Part shown: one piece after another, positions 45,089 to 54,887 of the stretch
Layout of the letters: every line of letters begins with the position of its first letter
How positions within the stretch are numbered: position 1 is the first letter of the stretch
Origin: Roseomonas sp. KE0001
GTDB taxonomy: Bacteria; Pseudomonadota; Alphaproteobacteria; Acetobacterales; Acetobacteraceae
Reading direction: 5' to 3'
DNA: 64,000 nt
NCBI RefSeq assembly: GCF_016107285.1
Contig: NZ_RCVQ01000006.1
Location: forward strand, 186,001-250,000
The notes under the pieces: model-generated
Database searches by the model: none
Told to the model about the DNA's origin: nothing
Seen by the model: the letters and a program-made list of their open reading frames with translations, nothing else
Program-made: the position numbers and the translations under genes

Positions 45089-46570
45089 TCAGCGGGCCGG
45101 CGGGGCGGGCGCGATGCCCTCCTCCACCCGGCCGATCAGATAGGGGAAGAAGGGGTTGGAGGAGACGCGCAGCAGGCTGTCGAGGTCGACGACCAGGGTG
45201 TTGCGCTCGCCGCGCGGCGCGATGTCGCCCAGCCGGATGCCGAAATCCTCCTCCGGATCCGGCTTCAGCCCGTAGAGCGCGTCGGTCACCGGGAAGGGCA
45301 GGGCGATGTGGGAGAGGGAGTAGATGTCGGGCGGATAGTCCAGCTCCAGGGGCTGGCGGCGGGGGGCGGTCTCCCCGGCGGCGAGGCTCTCCTCGGCCAT
45401 GCCGGCCTCATCGGGCGAGCGGTTGCTGAGGACGGTGACGCGGTAGCGGCGCGGCGGAGGCGGCAGCAGCCGCTCCAGCGCCGTCTCGGAGGCGGGGCGG
45501 AAGAGCGGGCCGAGCCGCGTCGCGCGGTTGATGTCGAACAGCACCAGCTCGCTGCCATTGGCGGGGAGCCGGGCGTAAAGCCCATCCAGCACGGCGGCGG
45601 TGCTGACGGTGGCGTCCATCACCGACTGGAAGGTGAGCACCGGCGGCAGGGGGCCGAGCCGGCCCTCGCGCGCCAGCCGCGCCAGGCGCTGCTGCAGGAC
45701 ATCGGTGAGCAGCCAGGACTGGCGCGCGCCGTTCACCGGGAAGGAGTTGTACTTGAACGGGTTGAACTCGGGCGAGATGCTGAGCCAGGCGGCCTTGGCG
45801 AAGGCGGGGAAGACCGCCGGCAGTCCGGCCAGCCGGGCGAAGCGCGCGAAGGCCGTGACGCCGACCATGGGCGAGACCAGCACGATGCGGGTCACCGGCT
45901 CCGGGTCGCCGGCCTCCAGCATGTCGAGCGCCTGCATCAGCGCCAGCGCGGCGCCGTTCGAGAAGCCGACCAGATGCACCGGCGCCCCCGGCCCGGCGCG
46001 GCGGCGCGCCTCGCGCAGCGCCATCCGCGTCGCCGCCATCCAGTCCTCCCATTCCACCGCCGTCAGCGCGCCGGGGACGGTGCCATGGGCGGGCAGGCGC
46101 GGTGCGATGGCGACGAAGCCCCGCGCGGCGTAGCGGCGCGCCAGATGCCGCAGGCTGTAGGGCGAATCCGTCAGCCCATGCAGGAAGACGGCCGCGCCTT
46201 GTGCCGGTCCCTCGGGCTCCAGGACGTAGGAGCGGTTCCAGTCCCGCGGCAGGTGCGCCGGATAGGCCGGGCTGCCCTCGAAATAGCGGTTGAGGGGAAT
46301 GCGGTCTTTGGGGTCGAGGCGGCGGCTGACCGTCTCGCGCATCTCGCGCAGAAGCCGCTCCTCGGCGGCGAGGTAGCCGTTCCAGCCGGCCTCCTCGATG
46401 GCCTCGCGCGGCAGCTCGCGGGGCACCAGGATGTGCCAGGCCTCCAGCGGCGCGCCGCGCTGCGAATCCCAGGCGCGCACGACGAGCAGGGTGAGCAGGC
46501 AGGCGCCCACCAGGATCAGCGCGCGCCGGACCTGCCGGCCGCCCCAGCCGAACAGCCGCCGCACCGGCAT
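45089..46570 (-). CDS. membrane-anchored alpha/beta hydrolase
   Basis: A 493-residue protein with an N-terminal anchor (about 15-32), a linker, then a serine-hydrolase core: oxyanion region FLHGLTDSPYSLR (129-141), nucleophile Ser204 in VGFSNGAAL, an Asp in TFQSVMDATVS and a His region near SLSHIALPFP. It is clearly longer than ordinary hydrolases, with extra C-terminal sequence of about 100 residues. It probably acts at the periplasmic face. Its ATG overlaps the stop of the upstream hydrolase gene (TGATG). Substrate unknown. Confidence 0.82.
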   Translation of the reverse strand: MPVRRLFGWGGRQVRRALILVGACLLTLLVVRAWDSQRGAPLEAWHILVPRELPREAIEEAGWNGYLAAEERLLREMRETVSRRLDPKDRIPLNRYFEGSPAYPAHLPRDWNRSYVLEPEGPAQGAAVFLHGLTDSPYSLRHLARRYAARGFVAIAPRLPAHGTVPGALTAVEWEDWMAATRMALREARRRAGPGAPVHLVGFSNGAALALMQALDMLEAGDPEPVTRIVLVSPMVGVTAFARFARLAGLPAVFPAFAKAAWLSISPEFNPFKYNSFPVNGARQSWLLTDVLQQRLARLAREGRLGPLPPVLTFQSVMDATVSTAAVLDGLYARLPANGSELVLFDINRATRLGPLFRPASETALERLLPPPPRRYRVTVLSNRSPDEAGMAEESLAAGETAPRRQPLELDYPPDIYSLSHIALPFPVTDALYGLKPDPEEDFGIRLGDIAPRGERNTLVVDLDSLLRVSSNPFFPYLIGRVEEGIAPAPPAR

Positions 46571-47412
46571 CAGCCGAGCCCCATGGCGGCGCGCACCGCG
46601 CGCGACAGCGGCGTGTCGGCGCAGAGCTGCAGCGGCAGGTCGAAATGGTTCGAGCCGGGCGGCGGCGCGACGGTCGTGACGGCGCAGCCGGCGGCGGCGC
46701 AGCGCGCCGCGTGCCCGGCGGTCTGGCGCAGGAACTCGCCGGTCTCGGTGGCGGCGGCGCTGAAGACCAGCGGCAGGCCGGCGCGCGGCGGCGGCAGCAG
46801 GGCGGGGGAGTTCCGCGCGGCGGCCGCGGCATCGAGGCGGAGCCAGTCATGGACGTGGCAGTGCCGCAGCGGCTCCAGGTCATAAAGGCCGGAGAGCAGG
46901 GTGGCGCCGGCGACGCAAGGCTCGGCCGAGGCCAGCATCGCTGCCAGATGCCCGCCCGCCGAGGCGCCCGCGACATGGATGCGCGCGGGATCGCCGCCAT
47001 GCGCCGCGACATTCGCCCGCAGCCAGGCCAGGGCGGCGCGGCACTGCCGGACGATCTCGTCCAGCGTCACGGCGGGGGCGAGCGCGTAGTTCAGCACCGC
47101 GACGCAGGCCCCGGCGCGGGTCAGGAAGGGCGCCATGAAGCCGGAATCGGCGGCATCCAGCAGGCGCCAGTAGCCGCCATGGATGTAGAGGAAGACGGGC
47201 GCCGGGCCGGGCCGGGCGGCGAGGTAGAGATCCAGCCGCTCCGGCTCCGTCGGCCCGTAGGCGAGGCCGATGCGGCAGGGCAGGTCGCGCCGCGCCGCCG
47301 CGGTGCCCGAGCGATAGGCGGCGAGGAAGGGCGCGATGTCCGGCACGGTGGCGCGGGCATCGTATTCCCGGTCGAGCGCCGCGCGGTCCATGCCCCGGTA
47401 GAGCTGTGTCAT
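46570..47412 (-). CDS. alpha/beta hydrolase, HGGxW type (esterase/kynurenine formamidase-like)
   Basis: A 280-residue soluble hydrolase of the hormone-sensitive-lipase/arylformamidase group. HGGYW at 78-82 forms the oxyanion hole, Ser151 in AGASAGGHLAAML is the nucleophile, and the catalytic His is in GSNHFDLPLQL. The N-terminal segment MTQLYRGMDRAALDREYDAR resembles bacterial kynurenine formamidase-type proteins. It begins 41 bases after livF on the same strand, suggesting it acts on a compound imported by the liv system. Confidence 0.82.
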   Translation of the reverse strand: MTQLYRGMDRAALDREYDARATVPDIAPFLAAYRSGTAAARRDLPCRIGLAYGPTEPERLDLYLAARPGPAPVFLYIHGGYWRLLDAADSGFMAPFLTRAGACVAVLNYALAPAVTLDEIVRQCRAALAWLRANVAAHGGDPARIHVAGASAGGHLAAMLASAEPCVAGATLLSGLYDLEPLRHCHVHDWLRLDAAAAARNSPALLPPPRAGLPLVFSAAATETGEFLRQTAGHAARCAAAGCAVTTVAPPPGSNHFDLPLQLCADTPLSRAVRAAMGLG

Positions 47413-47453
47413 GCCGAATGGTGGCTCGAATGCGCGGCGCGGGGAAGCCCGTG

Positions 47454-48154
<701 letters not shown>

Positions 48155-48155
<1 letters not shown>

Positions 48156-48913
48156 CACGCCTCCTCTCCCTCGCCGAGATAGGCCGCACGCACGGCCGGG
48201 TCGGCGCGGATCGCCTCCGGGGCGCCGCTGGCGATGCAGCGGCCCCGCACCAGCACGGAGACACGGTCGGCCAGCGCGAAGACCGCCTCCATGTCGTGCT
48301 CCACCAGCAGGATCGCGACCTCGCCCTTCAGCCGGCGCAGCGTTTCCGTCATGGCCTGGGATTCGCCGGCGCCGAGCCCGGCCATCGGCTCGTCCAGCAG
48401 CAGCAGGCGCGGCCGCAGCGCCAGCGCCAGCGCCAGCTCGACCTGCTTGCGCTCCCCGGCCGAAAGCGCGGAGGCCGGCAGGCCGCGCCGCGCCGGGTCG
48501 AGGCCGAAGCGGTCGAGCAGGGCACGGGCCGGCTCGCGGAGCCCGCGGTCGCGCCGCGCCGCGCGCCAGAAGCGGAAGGAATGGCCCTGCCGCGCCTGCA
48601 CGGCGAGCGCCAGGTGGTCCTCGGCGCTGGCCTCCTCCAGCAGCTGCACCACCTGGAAGCTGCGCACCATCCCGCGCCGGGCGCGGCGCGCGGCGGAGAG
48701 ATGCGTGATCTCCGCGCCATCGAAGCGGATACGGCCGGAATCGGGGCGGATCTCGCCGGTGATCTGGCCGATGGCGGTGGACTTGCCGGCGCCGTTCGGG
48801 CCGATCAGCGCGTGCAGCTCGCCGGGGCGCACGTCGAGGCTGAGCCCGTCGGTGGCGCGCAGCCCGCCGAAGCTCTTGCGGAGGTCGTCGAGGACCAGCA
48901 GCGGCGCGCTCAC
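48155..48913 (-). CDS. livG: branched-chain amino-acid ABC transporter ATPase
   Basis: A 252-residue ATPase: Walker A GPNGAGKS (38-45), RSFQVVQLLEEASAEDHLALAVQ as in LivG, signature LSAGERKQVELA (Ala in place of the first Gly of LSGG, common in LivG), Walker B LLLLDEPMAGL. The GTG start overlaps the livM stop by four bases. Confidence 0.93.
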
Positions 48914-49875
48914 GCGAGGCGCAGCCGGCGCAGCGCCGCCATCAGCCCGCCGCGCGCGAAGATCACGACCAGGACCAGCAGTGGGCCGAGGATGAACTGC
49001 CAGTGCTCGGTGAGCCCGGCCAGCCCGTATTCCAGCCCGACCAGCGCGACGGCGCCGAGCACCGGGCCCATCAGCGTGCCGGCGCCGCCCAGGATGACCA
49101 TGACCATCAGCTCCCCCGACTTGGTCCAGTGCAGCATGTCGGTGCTGACGAAGCGCGTGGCATTGGCCATCAGCGCGCCGGCCAGCGCCGTGCCCATGCC
49201 GGAGAGGATGAAGGCCACCAGCCGGTAGGGATAGGGCGAGATGCCCAGCGCCACCACGCGCCGCTCGTTCTGCCGCGCGGCGGAGAGCACCTGGCCGAAG
49301 CGCGCGCGCGTCACCCGCCGCAGCAGGAGGAGCCAGGCGAGCAGCAGGCCGAGGCAGAGCCAGTAGAGCTGCGCCGGGTCGCGCAGGTCGAGGCCCGGCA
49401 GCTCGCCGCGGCGGCGGATGCTGAGCCCGTCGTCGCCGCCATAGGCCTTCAGCGAGACGAAGAGGAAGAAGACCATCTGCGCGAAGGCCAGGGTGATCAT
49501 GATGAAGGACACGCCGCCGGTGCGCAGCGACAGCGCGCCGATCGCCGCCGCCGCCACGCCCCCCGCCGCCATGGCCGCCAGCAGGGTGGCGGCGAGCGAG
49601 ACGCTGCCGGGGATCAGGCCGAGCAGCGGCTCCTGCCACGACCAGTGGGCATAGAGGATGCCGACCGCGTAGCCGCCGATGCCGTAGAAGGCGGCGTGGC
49701 CGAAGCTCACCATGCCGCCGAAGCCGAGCGCCAGGTTGAGCGAGGCGGCGGCGAGCGCGTAGATCGCCATGCGGGTGGCGAGGCCGATGCTCGCCGGGCT
49801 GCCGGCCGCCTCGGCGATCCAGGGCAGGGCGAGGGCGGCGAGCAGCGCGGCGAGCGCGACGAGACGCTCACGCAT
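48910..49875 (-). CDS. livM: branched-chain amino-acid ABC transporter permease
   Basis: A 321-residue permease with about nine helices. ALAAASLNLALGFGGMVSFGHAAFYGIGGYAVGIL is the LivM signature, and TKSGELMVMVILGGAGTLMGPVLGA is the conserved coupling region. Its ATG lies eight bases inside the end of livH, so translation is coupled. Confidence 0.94.
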   Translation of the reverse strand: MRERLVALAALLAALALPWIAEAAGSPASIGLATRMAIYALAAASLNLALGFGGMVSFGHAAFYGIGGYAVGILYAHWSWQEPLLGLIPGSVSLAATLLAAMAAGGVAAAAIGALSLRTGGVSFIMITLAFAQMVFFLFVSLKAYGGDDGLSIRRRGELPGLDLRDPAQLYWLCLGLLLAWLLLLRRVTRARFGQVLSAARQNERRVVALGISPYPYRLVAFILSGMGTALAGALMANATRFVSTDMLHWTKSGELMVMVILGGAGTLMGPVLGAVALVGLEYGLAGLTEHWQFILGPLLVLVVIFARGGLMAALRRLRLA

Positions 49876-50782
49876 GGGCGGGGAAGAGGCCGCGCGGGCG
49901 CCAGAGCAGGATGACGGCCATCAGCGCGTAGACGCTCATCGCCGCGAGGCCGGCGGCCAGCGCGTCGGCGTCGGGGCCCTGCATCCAGCCGCGCAGCAGG
50001 GCGGGGAGATAGGCGCGCGCCAGGGTATCGGCCAGGCCGACCAGCAGCGCGCCCGCCAGCGCGCCGCGCACCGAGCCGACGCCGCCGATGACGGTGACGA
50101 CGAAGGTCAGGATCAGGATCTGCTCGCCCATGCCGATCTGCACCGAGAACAGCGGCCCGGCCATCAGCCCGGCGAGCCCGGCGAGCAGCGCGCCGAGGCC
50201 GAAGACCAGCGTGTAGAGCAGCCGCACATCGACGCCGAGGGCGCGCACCATTTCGCGGTGCGTGGCGCCGGCGCGCACCAGCATGCCGGTGCGGGTGTGG
50301 CGGATCAGCACGTAGAGGCCGAGGGCGACGGCCAGCCCGACGAGGATGATGGCGAGCCTGTAGACCGGATAGGGCAGGCCGGGCAGCAGTTCCACCGTGC
50401 CGCGCAGGGCGGGCGGGATCTCCACCAGGAGCGGCTGCCGCCCGAAGAGCAGCACCATGCCCTGGTTGAAGAACAGGATCAGCCCGAAGGTGGCCAGCAC
50501 CTGGTCGAGATGGTCGCGGCCATAGAGGCGGCGCAGCACCAGCGCCTCCATCGCCATGCCGGCCAGCCCCGCCGCCGCCAGCCCGGCGGGCAGCGCCAGC
50601 AGCGCCGAGCCGGTCTCGGCCGCCACCCAGGCGGCGGCGAAGGCGCCGGTCATGTAGAGCGAGCCGTGCGCCAGGTTGATGATGCCCATGATGCCGAAGA
50701 CCAGCGTCAGCCCCGCCGCCAGCAGGAAGAGGGTGACGCCGAGCTGCAGCCCGTTGAGCACCTGCTCCAGGAACAGCGCCAT
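49868..50782 (-). CDS. livH: branched-chain amino-acid ABC transporter permease
   Basis: A 304-residue permease: FLEQVLNGLQLGVTLFLLAAGLTLVFGIMGIINLAHGSLYM at the N terminus and GEQILILTFVVTVIGGVGSVRGALAGA in the coupling region are typical LivH. Between livK and livH is a 46-bp gap that contains two exact copies of a 12-bp repeat (50801-50824). Confidence 0.94.
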   Translation of the reverse strand: MALFLEQVLNGLQLGVTLFLLAAGLTLVFGIMGIINLAHGSLYMTGAFAAAWVAAETGSALLALPAGLAAAGLAGMAMEALVLRRLYGRDHLDQVLATFGLILFFNQGMVLLFGRQPLLVEIPPALRGTVELLPGLPYPVYRLAIILVGLAVALGLYVLIRHTRTGMLVRAGATHREMVRALGVDVRLLYTLVFGLGALLAGLAGLMAGPLFSVQIGMGEQILILTFVVTVIGGVGSVRGALAGALLVGLADTLARAYLPALLRGWMQGPDADALAAGLAAMSVYALMAVILLWRPRGLFPAHA

Positions 50783-50800
50783 CAGCGCGCCGCCGCGGCG

Positions 50801-50824
50801 GGCGTCCCAGGGGGCGTCCCAGGG
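50801..50824. repeat. 12-bp tandem repeat, two copies
   Basis: GGCGTCCCAGGG occurs twice head to tail in the livK-livH gap, upstream of the livH start on the minus strand. Confidence 0.85.
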
Positions 50825-50828
50825 GGCA

Positions 50829-52064
50829 TCACAGCCGGCATTGCGCCGCGTAGGCGTCGCCGTGGTTCTCGAGCACCTTGCCCTGCGTCACCAGCGCGGG
50901 CCGGCCATCCGCGCCGCGCGCCACCTTGATGAGGTACCAGTCCTGCACCGGGTGCTGGTTGGGGCCGAAGGCGAAGCGGCCGCGCGGGCTCTCGAACTTC
51001 GCCGGGTTCATGGCGCGGCGGAAGGCCTCGGTGTCGTCGATCCGGCCGCCGGTGCCCTCCAGCGCGGCGCCGATGGCCAGCGCCGTGTCGTAGCCCTGCT
51101 GCGCGTAATAGGTCGGCATGCGCGCGTACTTCGCCGTGAAGGCCTGCATGAAGCGCCGGTTGGCGGCGTTGTCGAGGTCGCTGTTCCACTGCGCCGTGAC
51201 ATGCACGCCGAGCGCCGCCTCGCCCACCGCCGCGAGGGTGTTGGAATCCATCGAGGGCGAGGCCAGCACCATCGGCACGCGCTCCAGCAGCCCGGCCTGC
51301 ACATACTGCTTGAGGAAGGCGATGCCGAGCCCGCCGGGATGGAACTGGTAGACGGCATCCGGCGCGGCGGCGCGGATCTGCGCCATCTCGGCGGCGTAGT
51401 CGGTCTGGTCGAGCCGGGTGTAGACCTCGCCGGCGATCTCGCCCCTGTACTGCCGCTTGAAGCCGGTGATGGCATCCTTCCCGGCCTGGTAGTTCGGCGC
51501 CAGGATGAACATCCGCCTGTAGCCGAGGTTGACCGCCGCCTGGCCGGCGCTCTCGTGCAGCCCGTCATTCTGCCAGGCGACGGACCAGAAGTTGCGGTGA
51601 CACTCGCGCCCGGCGAGGTTGGAGGGCGAGGCGTTGGGGCTGACATAGAGGCAGCCGGCATCCAGCACGTCCGGCGCCACGGCGTTCAGCACGTTGGAGA
51701 AGACGATGCCGGTGAGCAGCCGGATCTTCTCGTTCTGCACGAAGCGCTCGGCGATCTGCTTGCCCTGGCCGGGCTTCAGCGCGTCGTCCTCGACCAGCAG
51801 CGTGACCGGCGTGCCGCCGAGCCTGCCCTCCCGCATCGCCATGGCGAGCGCGAAGCCGTCGCGGATGTCCTGGCCGAGATAGCCGCCCGGGCCGGAGAGG
51901 GTCGTCACCATGCCGATCTTCAGCGGCGCGTCACCGGCTGTTCCCTGGGCCCCTCTCCCCTGGGCCCCTCTCCCCTGGGCCAGCGCCGGCCGCGCCAGCC
52001 CCGCCGCCAGCGGCAGGGACGCCAGACCGGCGCCGCCCCGCAACACATCCCGCCTGCCGATCAT
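50829..52064 (-). CDS. livK: branched-chain amino-acid/urea-type periplasmic binding protein
   Basis: A 411-residue Peripla_BP_6 receptor. The N terminus GRRDVLRGG plus a hydrophobic stretch ending PALA-Q looks like a Tat signal. Just after cleavage is a QGRGA repeat encoded by a 15-bp tandem repeat (51943-51981). Then LKIGMVTTLSGPGGYLGQDIRDGFALAM and ASPSMDSNTL follow the family. Its ligand could be a branched-chain amino acid, an amide or an aromatic acid; the hydrolases at the end of the operon favour something other than simple leucine, by inference. Confidence 0.9.
   Translation of the reverse strand: MIGRRDVLRGGAGLASLPLAAGLARPALAQGRGAQGRGAQGTAGDAPLKIGMVTTLSGPGGYLGQDIRDGFALAMAMREGRLGGTPVTLLVEDDALKPGQGKQIAERFVQNEKIRLLTGIVFSNVLNAVAPDVLDAGCLYVSPNASPSNLAGRECHRNFWSVAWQNDGLHESAGQAAVNLGYRRMFILAPNYQAGKDAITGFKRQYRGEIAGEVYTRLDQTDYAAEMAQIRAAAPDAVYQFHPGGLGIAFLKQYVQAGLLERVPMVLASPSMDSNTLAAVGEAALGVHVTAQWNSDLDNAANRRFMQAFTAKYARMPTYYAQQGYDTALAIGAALEGTGGRIDDTEAFRRAMNPAKFESPRGRFAFGPNQHPVQDWYLIKVARGADGRPALVTQGKVLENHGDAYAAQCRL
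51943..51981. repeat. 15-bp tandem repeat in livK, 2.6 copies
   Basis: CCCTGGGCCCCTCTC at 51943-51957 and 51958-51972, then a partial third copy. In livK (minus strand) it encodes AQGRG repeats at the mature N terminus, so changes in copy number keep the reading frame. Confidence 0.85.
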
Positions 52065-52226
52065 GCGCCCTCTCCCCGATCTGCGCCGGCAACCCGTGCC
52101 GGACCATTCTGTCGCCGGTCCATCCTGTGGCGGAATTGTTCACCGGGCGGAAGAGGCGGTCAAACGCCCGGCCGCCGCCGAGGCCGCTTTCCCGCCGGCG
52201 GGAAACCCGGCACAAGCGGCGGCAGG

Positions 52227-53123
52227 ATGTCCCCCGCCCCCCCCTTCTCCTGGCGCCGCTGGTCGCCGGCGCCCCTGGTGGGCGCCTCGCTCGGCCTGCA
52301 TGCCGGCGGCCTCGCCGCGCTGGCGGCGCAGCCCGGCCTCTGGCCCTGGCTGGCGGGCGGCTTGCTGGCCAACCACGCGCTGCTGACCGCCGCCGGCATG
52401 GCGCCGCGCAACGGCTGGCTGGGCGCCAATCTGCGCCGCCTGCCGCCGGCCGGCGCGGCGCGCCGCCAGATTGCCCTGACCTTCGATGACGGGCCGGACC
52501 CGGCGGTGACCCCGGCGGTGCTCGACCTGCTGGAGCGCCACGGCGCGCGGGCCAGCTTCTTCGTCATCGGCGAGCGCGCCGCGCGGCATCCGGCGCTGCT
52601 GCGCGAGATGCGGCGGCGCGGCCACAGCATCGAGAACCACACCCACACCCATCCCCGCCATTTCGCGGCGCTCGGCCCCTTCGGCATGCGGCGCGAGGTG
52701 CTCTCGGCGCAGGCGGCGATCGGCGCGGCGCTCGGCGAGGCGCCGCGCCTGTTCCGCGCGCCGATGGGCCTGCGCAGCCCGCTGCTCGACCCGGTGCTGG
52801 CCGGGGCGGGGCTCGGCCTGGTCTCCTGGAGCCGGCGGGGGCTGGATGGCGCCAGCGGCGATGCCCGGCGCGTCGCCGCCCGGCTGGCCGCGCCGCGCGC
52901 CGGCGAGATCCTGCTGCTGCATGACGGCAACGCCCGGCGGGACGCGGCGGGGCGGCCCGTGGTGCTCGCCGTGCTGCCGGGCCTGCTGGGCGCCGTGGCC
53001 GCGGCCGGCCTCAGCGCCGTGCCGCTGCCCGAGACGCTGGTTCCCTCGCCAGGGCCCGCCGTGCCAGCAGCCGCGGCAGGCGGCCGAGGAAGCCCAGCAT
53101 CAGGCGCAGGTGCATCCAGCTGA
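52227..53123 (+). CDS. polysaccharide deacetylase (NodB domain)
   Basis: A 298-residue protein with a hydrophobic N-terminal region (about 18-60, probable membrane anchors) and a NodB-type deacetylase domain: motif 1 TFDDGPDP, motif 2 HSIENHTHTHP, motif 3 RAPMGLRS, motif 5 LLHDGN. It removes acetyl groups from a GlcNAc-containing glycan, or acts on another amide. It is divergent from livK. Its last 113 bases overlap the end of the GT2 gene on the other strand; the extra C terminus is Pro/Ala/Gly-rich and may be dispensable. Confidence 0.88.
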   Translation: MSPAPPFSWRRWSPAPLVGASLGLHAGGLAALAAQPGLWPWLAGGLLANHALLTAAGMAPRNGWLGANLRRLPPAGAARRQIALTFDDGPDPAVTPAVLDLLERHGARASFFVIGERAARHPALLREMRRRGHSIENHTHTHPRHFAALGPFGMRREVLSAQAAIGAALGEAPRLFRAPMGLRSPLLDPVLAGAGLGLVSWSRRGLDGASGDARRVAARLAAPRAGEILLLHDGNARRDAAGRPVVLAVLPGLLGAVAAAGLSAVPLPETLVPSPGPAVPAAAAGGRGSPASGAGASS

Positions 53124-53802
53124 GCAGGGCGTTGTCCCGCAGGTAGCGGAAATGCGAGACGCCGCCCTCCTCGGCGCTCAGGTAGCGCACGGGGACGGGA
53201 ATGTTCACCGGCGGCACGCCGCGCCAGCAGAGCCGCACCGCCGCCTCGGCGTCGAAATCGTAGCGCCGCATCCAGATCTGCCGCCGCATCACCGCGCGCA
53301 GCGGCGCGATGGGATAGACCCGGAAGCCGAAGAGGGAATCCCCCACCCCCGCCCAGAGCGTCTCCAGATTGGTCCAGAAGTTGGAGATGCGCCGGCCGCG
53401 GACCCGCAGCATCGGCGCTTCCGGCCCGAAGAGGGGCAGGCCCAGCACCATCGCCTCCGGCCGCGCGGCGGAGGCGGCCATGAAGCCCGCGATGGCCCCG
53501 GCCGGATGCTGGCCGTCGGCATCCATCGCCAGCGCATGGGTGAAGCCGGCCGCGGCGGCCTGGTCCATCCCGTGCAGCAGCGCCGCGCCCTTGCCGCGGT
53601 TGCGCGGCAGATGCAGCACGCGCAGCCCGGTGTCGTCGCGCGCCAGGGCGTCGAGCGCGGCGCCGGTGCCGTCGGTGCTGCCGTCCACCACCACCCAGAC
53701 CGGGTTCCAGGCGGCGCGGGCGGCGCGCACCGTGCGCAGCACCAGCGGGCCGGTGTTGTAGCTCGGGATCAGCACCAGGTGGCTGCGCGAGGGGTGCGGC
53801 AC
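53011..53802 (-). CDS. glycosyltransferase family 2
   Basis: A 263-residue GT-A enzyme: LVLIPSYNTGPLVLRTVRAA at the N terminus, VVVDGSTDGT, then GKGAALLHGMDQAAAAGFTHALAMDADGQHP with the DxD metal motif. The start is GTG 53802, eight bases after the acyltransferase stop, so the two are an operon. In aryl-polyene gene clusters a GT2 is often present and commonly fused to an acyltransferase. It overlaps the convergent deacetylase gene by 113 bp. Confidence 0.88.
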   Translation of the reverse strand: MPHPSRSHLVLIPSYNTGPLVLRTVRAARAAWNPVWVVVDGSTDGTGAALDALARDDTGLRVLHLPRNRGKGAALLHGMDQAAAAGFTHALAMDADGQHPAGAIAGFMAASAARPEAMVLGLPLFGPEAPMLRVRGRRISNFWTNLETLWAGVGDSLFGFRVYPIAPLRAVMRRQIWMRRYDFDAEAAVRLCWRGVPPVNIPVPVRYLSAEEGGVSHFRYLRDNALLSWMHLRLMLGFLGRLPRLLARRALAREPASRAAARR

Positions 53803-53810
53803 GGCCCGAC

Positions 53811-54800
53811 TCAGGCCGGGTGCCGCACGGCGGAGCGGCGGCTGACCGCGGGCGGCGACCCTGCCTGCGGCTGGGGGCCGGCCCCGGCCCCGGTGCCGGC
53901 TCCGGCCGGTTGCAGGGCCTGGCGCAGATGCGCCTCGACCCGCGCGCTCAGCGCCTCGCTCCCCTCCTGGGGGGCGAAGCGCGCGCCCAGCCGCAGCCGG
54001 TAGCGCAGCGGCAGCGGCGGCCGGCGCCAGGGCGACCAGCCCTTGCGCAGATAGGGGTTGTCGCTCTCGATCACCACGATCTGCACCGGCGCTCCGGCGC
54101 GGCGCGCGATGACCGCGAAGGAGCGCGAGAAGGGTCCGGGCGGCGGTGTCGGCTCCGCCGCGCCGGGCCGGCGGGGCTCGCTCCGCGTGCCTTCCGGGAA
54201 CACCAGGAGCTGGCGGCCCTCGCGCAACTGTCCGGCGGCCTCGCGGATCATCCGCCCGCTGGCATCGTTGCGCACATAGCCGGCCAGGCGGACGCCGCCG
54301 CCGAGCAGCGGATTGCCCCAGAGCGAGGCCTTGGTGATGCAGGCGGCACGCGGCAGGCGGGAGAGCATCAGCACGGCATCCATCATCGAGGGGTGGTTGC
54401 AGGCGATGATCAGCCCGGCCTCGTCGCGCAGCGGATCGAGCGCCGAGGTGTCGACCCGCAGCAGCCCCGTGCCGCGCAGCAGGGCGAGATAAAGGCGGAA
54501 GCCACCGGAGATGCCGGCCTGCCCCAGGCGCCGGCCGAAGCCCCGGCGGTGGCGCTCGGGCAGCAGCCAGTGCGCCACGCCCGCCGGCAGGCTCCAGGCC
54601 AGGCACATCCCCACGAAGAGGATGAGAAGGACCGGGAAGAGCAGCGGCGCGGCGAGGGGGCGCCCGGCCTCGTCCGGGGAGTCCCCCGGGGGTCCGCCGG
54701 GCGCGCGGGGATCGGGGCTGGCCAGGATTGACGTTCCTCTTGTCTTTGGGCCTGCTGGCGGCGCGGCCCAGCCTAGCCGAGGCGGTGCCGGGCGGTCCAT
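53811..54800 (-). CDS. 1-acylglycerol-3-phosphate acyltransferase-like (PlsC domain)
   Basis: A 329-residue acyltransferase with a Pro-rich N terminus, a membrane helix near 51-75, and a PlsC domain: ACNHPSMMDAVL (the H-x4-D catalytic motif) and FPEGTRS. The C terminus is Gly/Ala/Pro/Gln-rich. Family members acylate lysophospholipids or other hydroxyls. The ATG at 54800 is the best of poor choices; it abuts a 12-bp repeat array at 54801-54860. It pairs with the GT2 gene. Confidence 0.85.
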   Translation of the reverse strand: MDRPAPPRLGWAAPPAGPKTRGTSILASPDPRAPGGPPGDSPDEAGRPLAAPLLFPVLLILFVGMCLAWSLPAGVAHWLLPERHRRGFGRRLGQAGISGGFRLYLALLRGTGLLRVDTSALDPLRDEAGLIIACNHPSMMDAVLMLSRLPRAACITKASLWGNPLLGGGVRLAGYVRNDASGRMIREAAGQLREGRQLLVFPEGTRSEPRRPGAAEPTPPPGPFSRSFAVIARRAGAPVQIVVIESDNPYLRKGWSPWRRPPLPLRYRLRLGARFAPQEGSEALSARVEAHLRQALQPAGAGTGAGAGPQPQAGSPPAVSRRSAVRHPA

Positions 54801-54860
54801 CAGCCAACCGGGCAGCCAACCGGGCAGCCAACCGGGCAGCCAACCGGGCAGCCAGCCAGG
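54801..54860. repeat. 12-bp tandem array between divergent genes
   Basis: CAGCCAACCGGG four times exactly (54801-54848) plus a degenerate fifth copy (CAGCCAGCCAGG). It starts next to the ATG of the minus-strand acyltransferase and ends 27 bases before the methyltransferase start, so it occupies the divergent control region. Confidence 0.9.
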
Positions 54861-54887
54861 CCGCCGTGACCGCGCAGGAGGATGCCC

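Noticed and set aside
53011-54843. 610-codon frame joining GT2 with upstream sequence as one fusion protein
   Set aside because: The upstream half is an alternative frame of the PlsC-like gene, whose motifs are in another frame; GT2 starts at GTG 53802.
54801-54860. CRISPR-like array
   Set aside because: Head-to-tail 12-bp repeats with no spacers and no cas genes.
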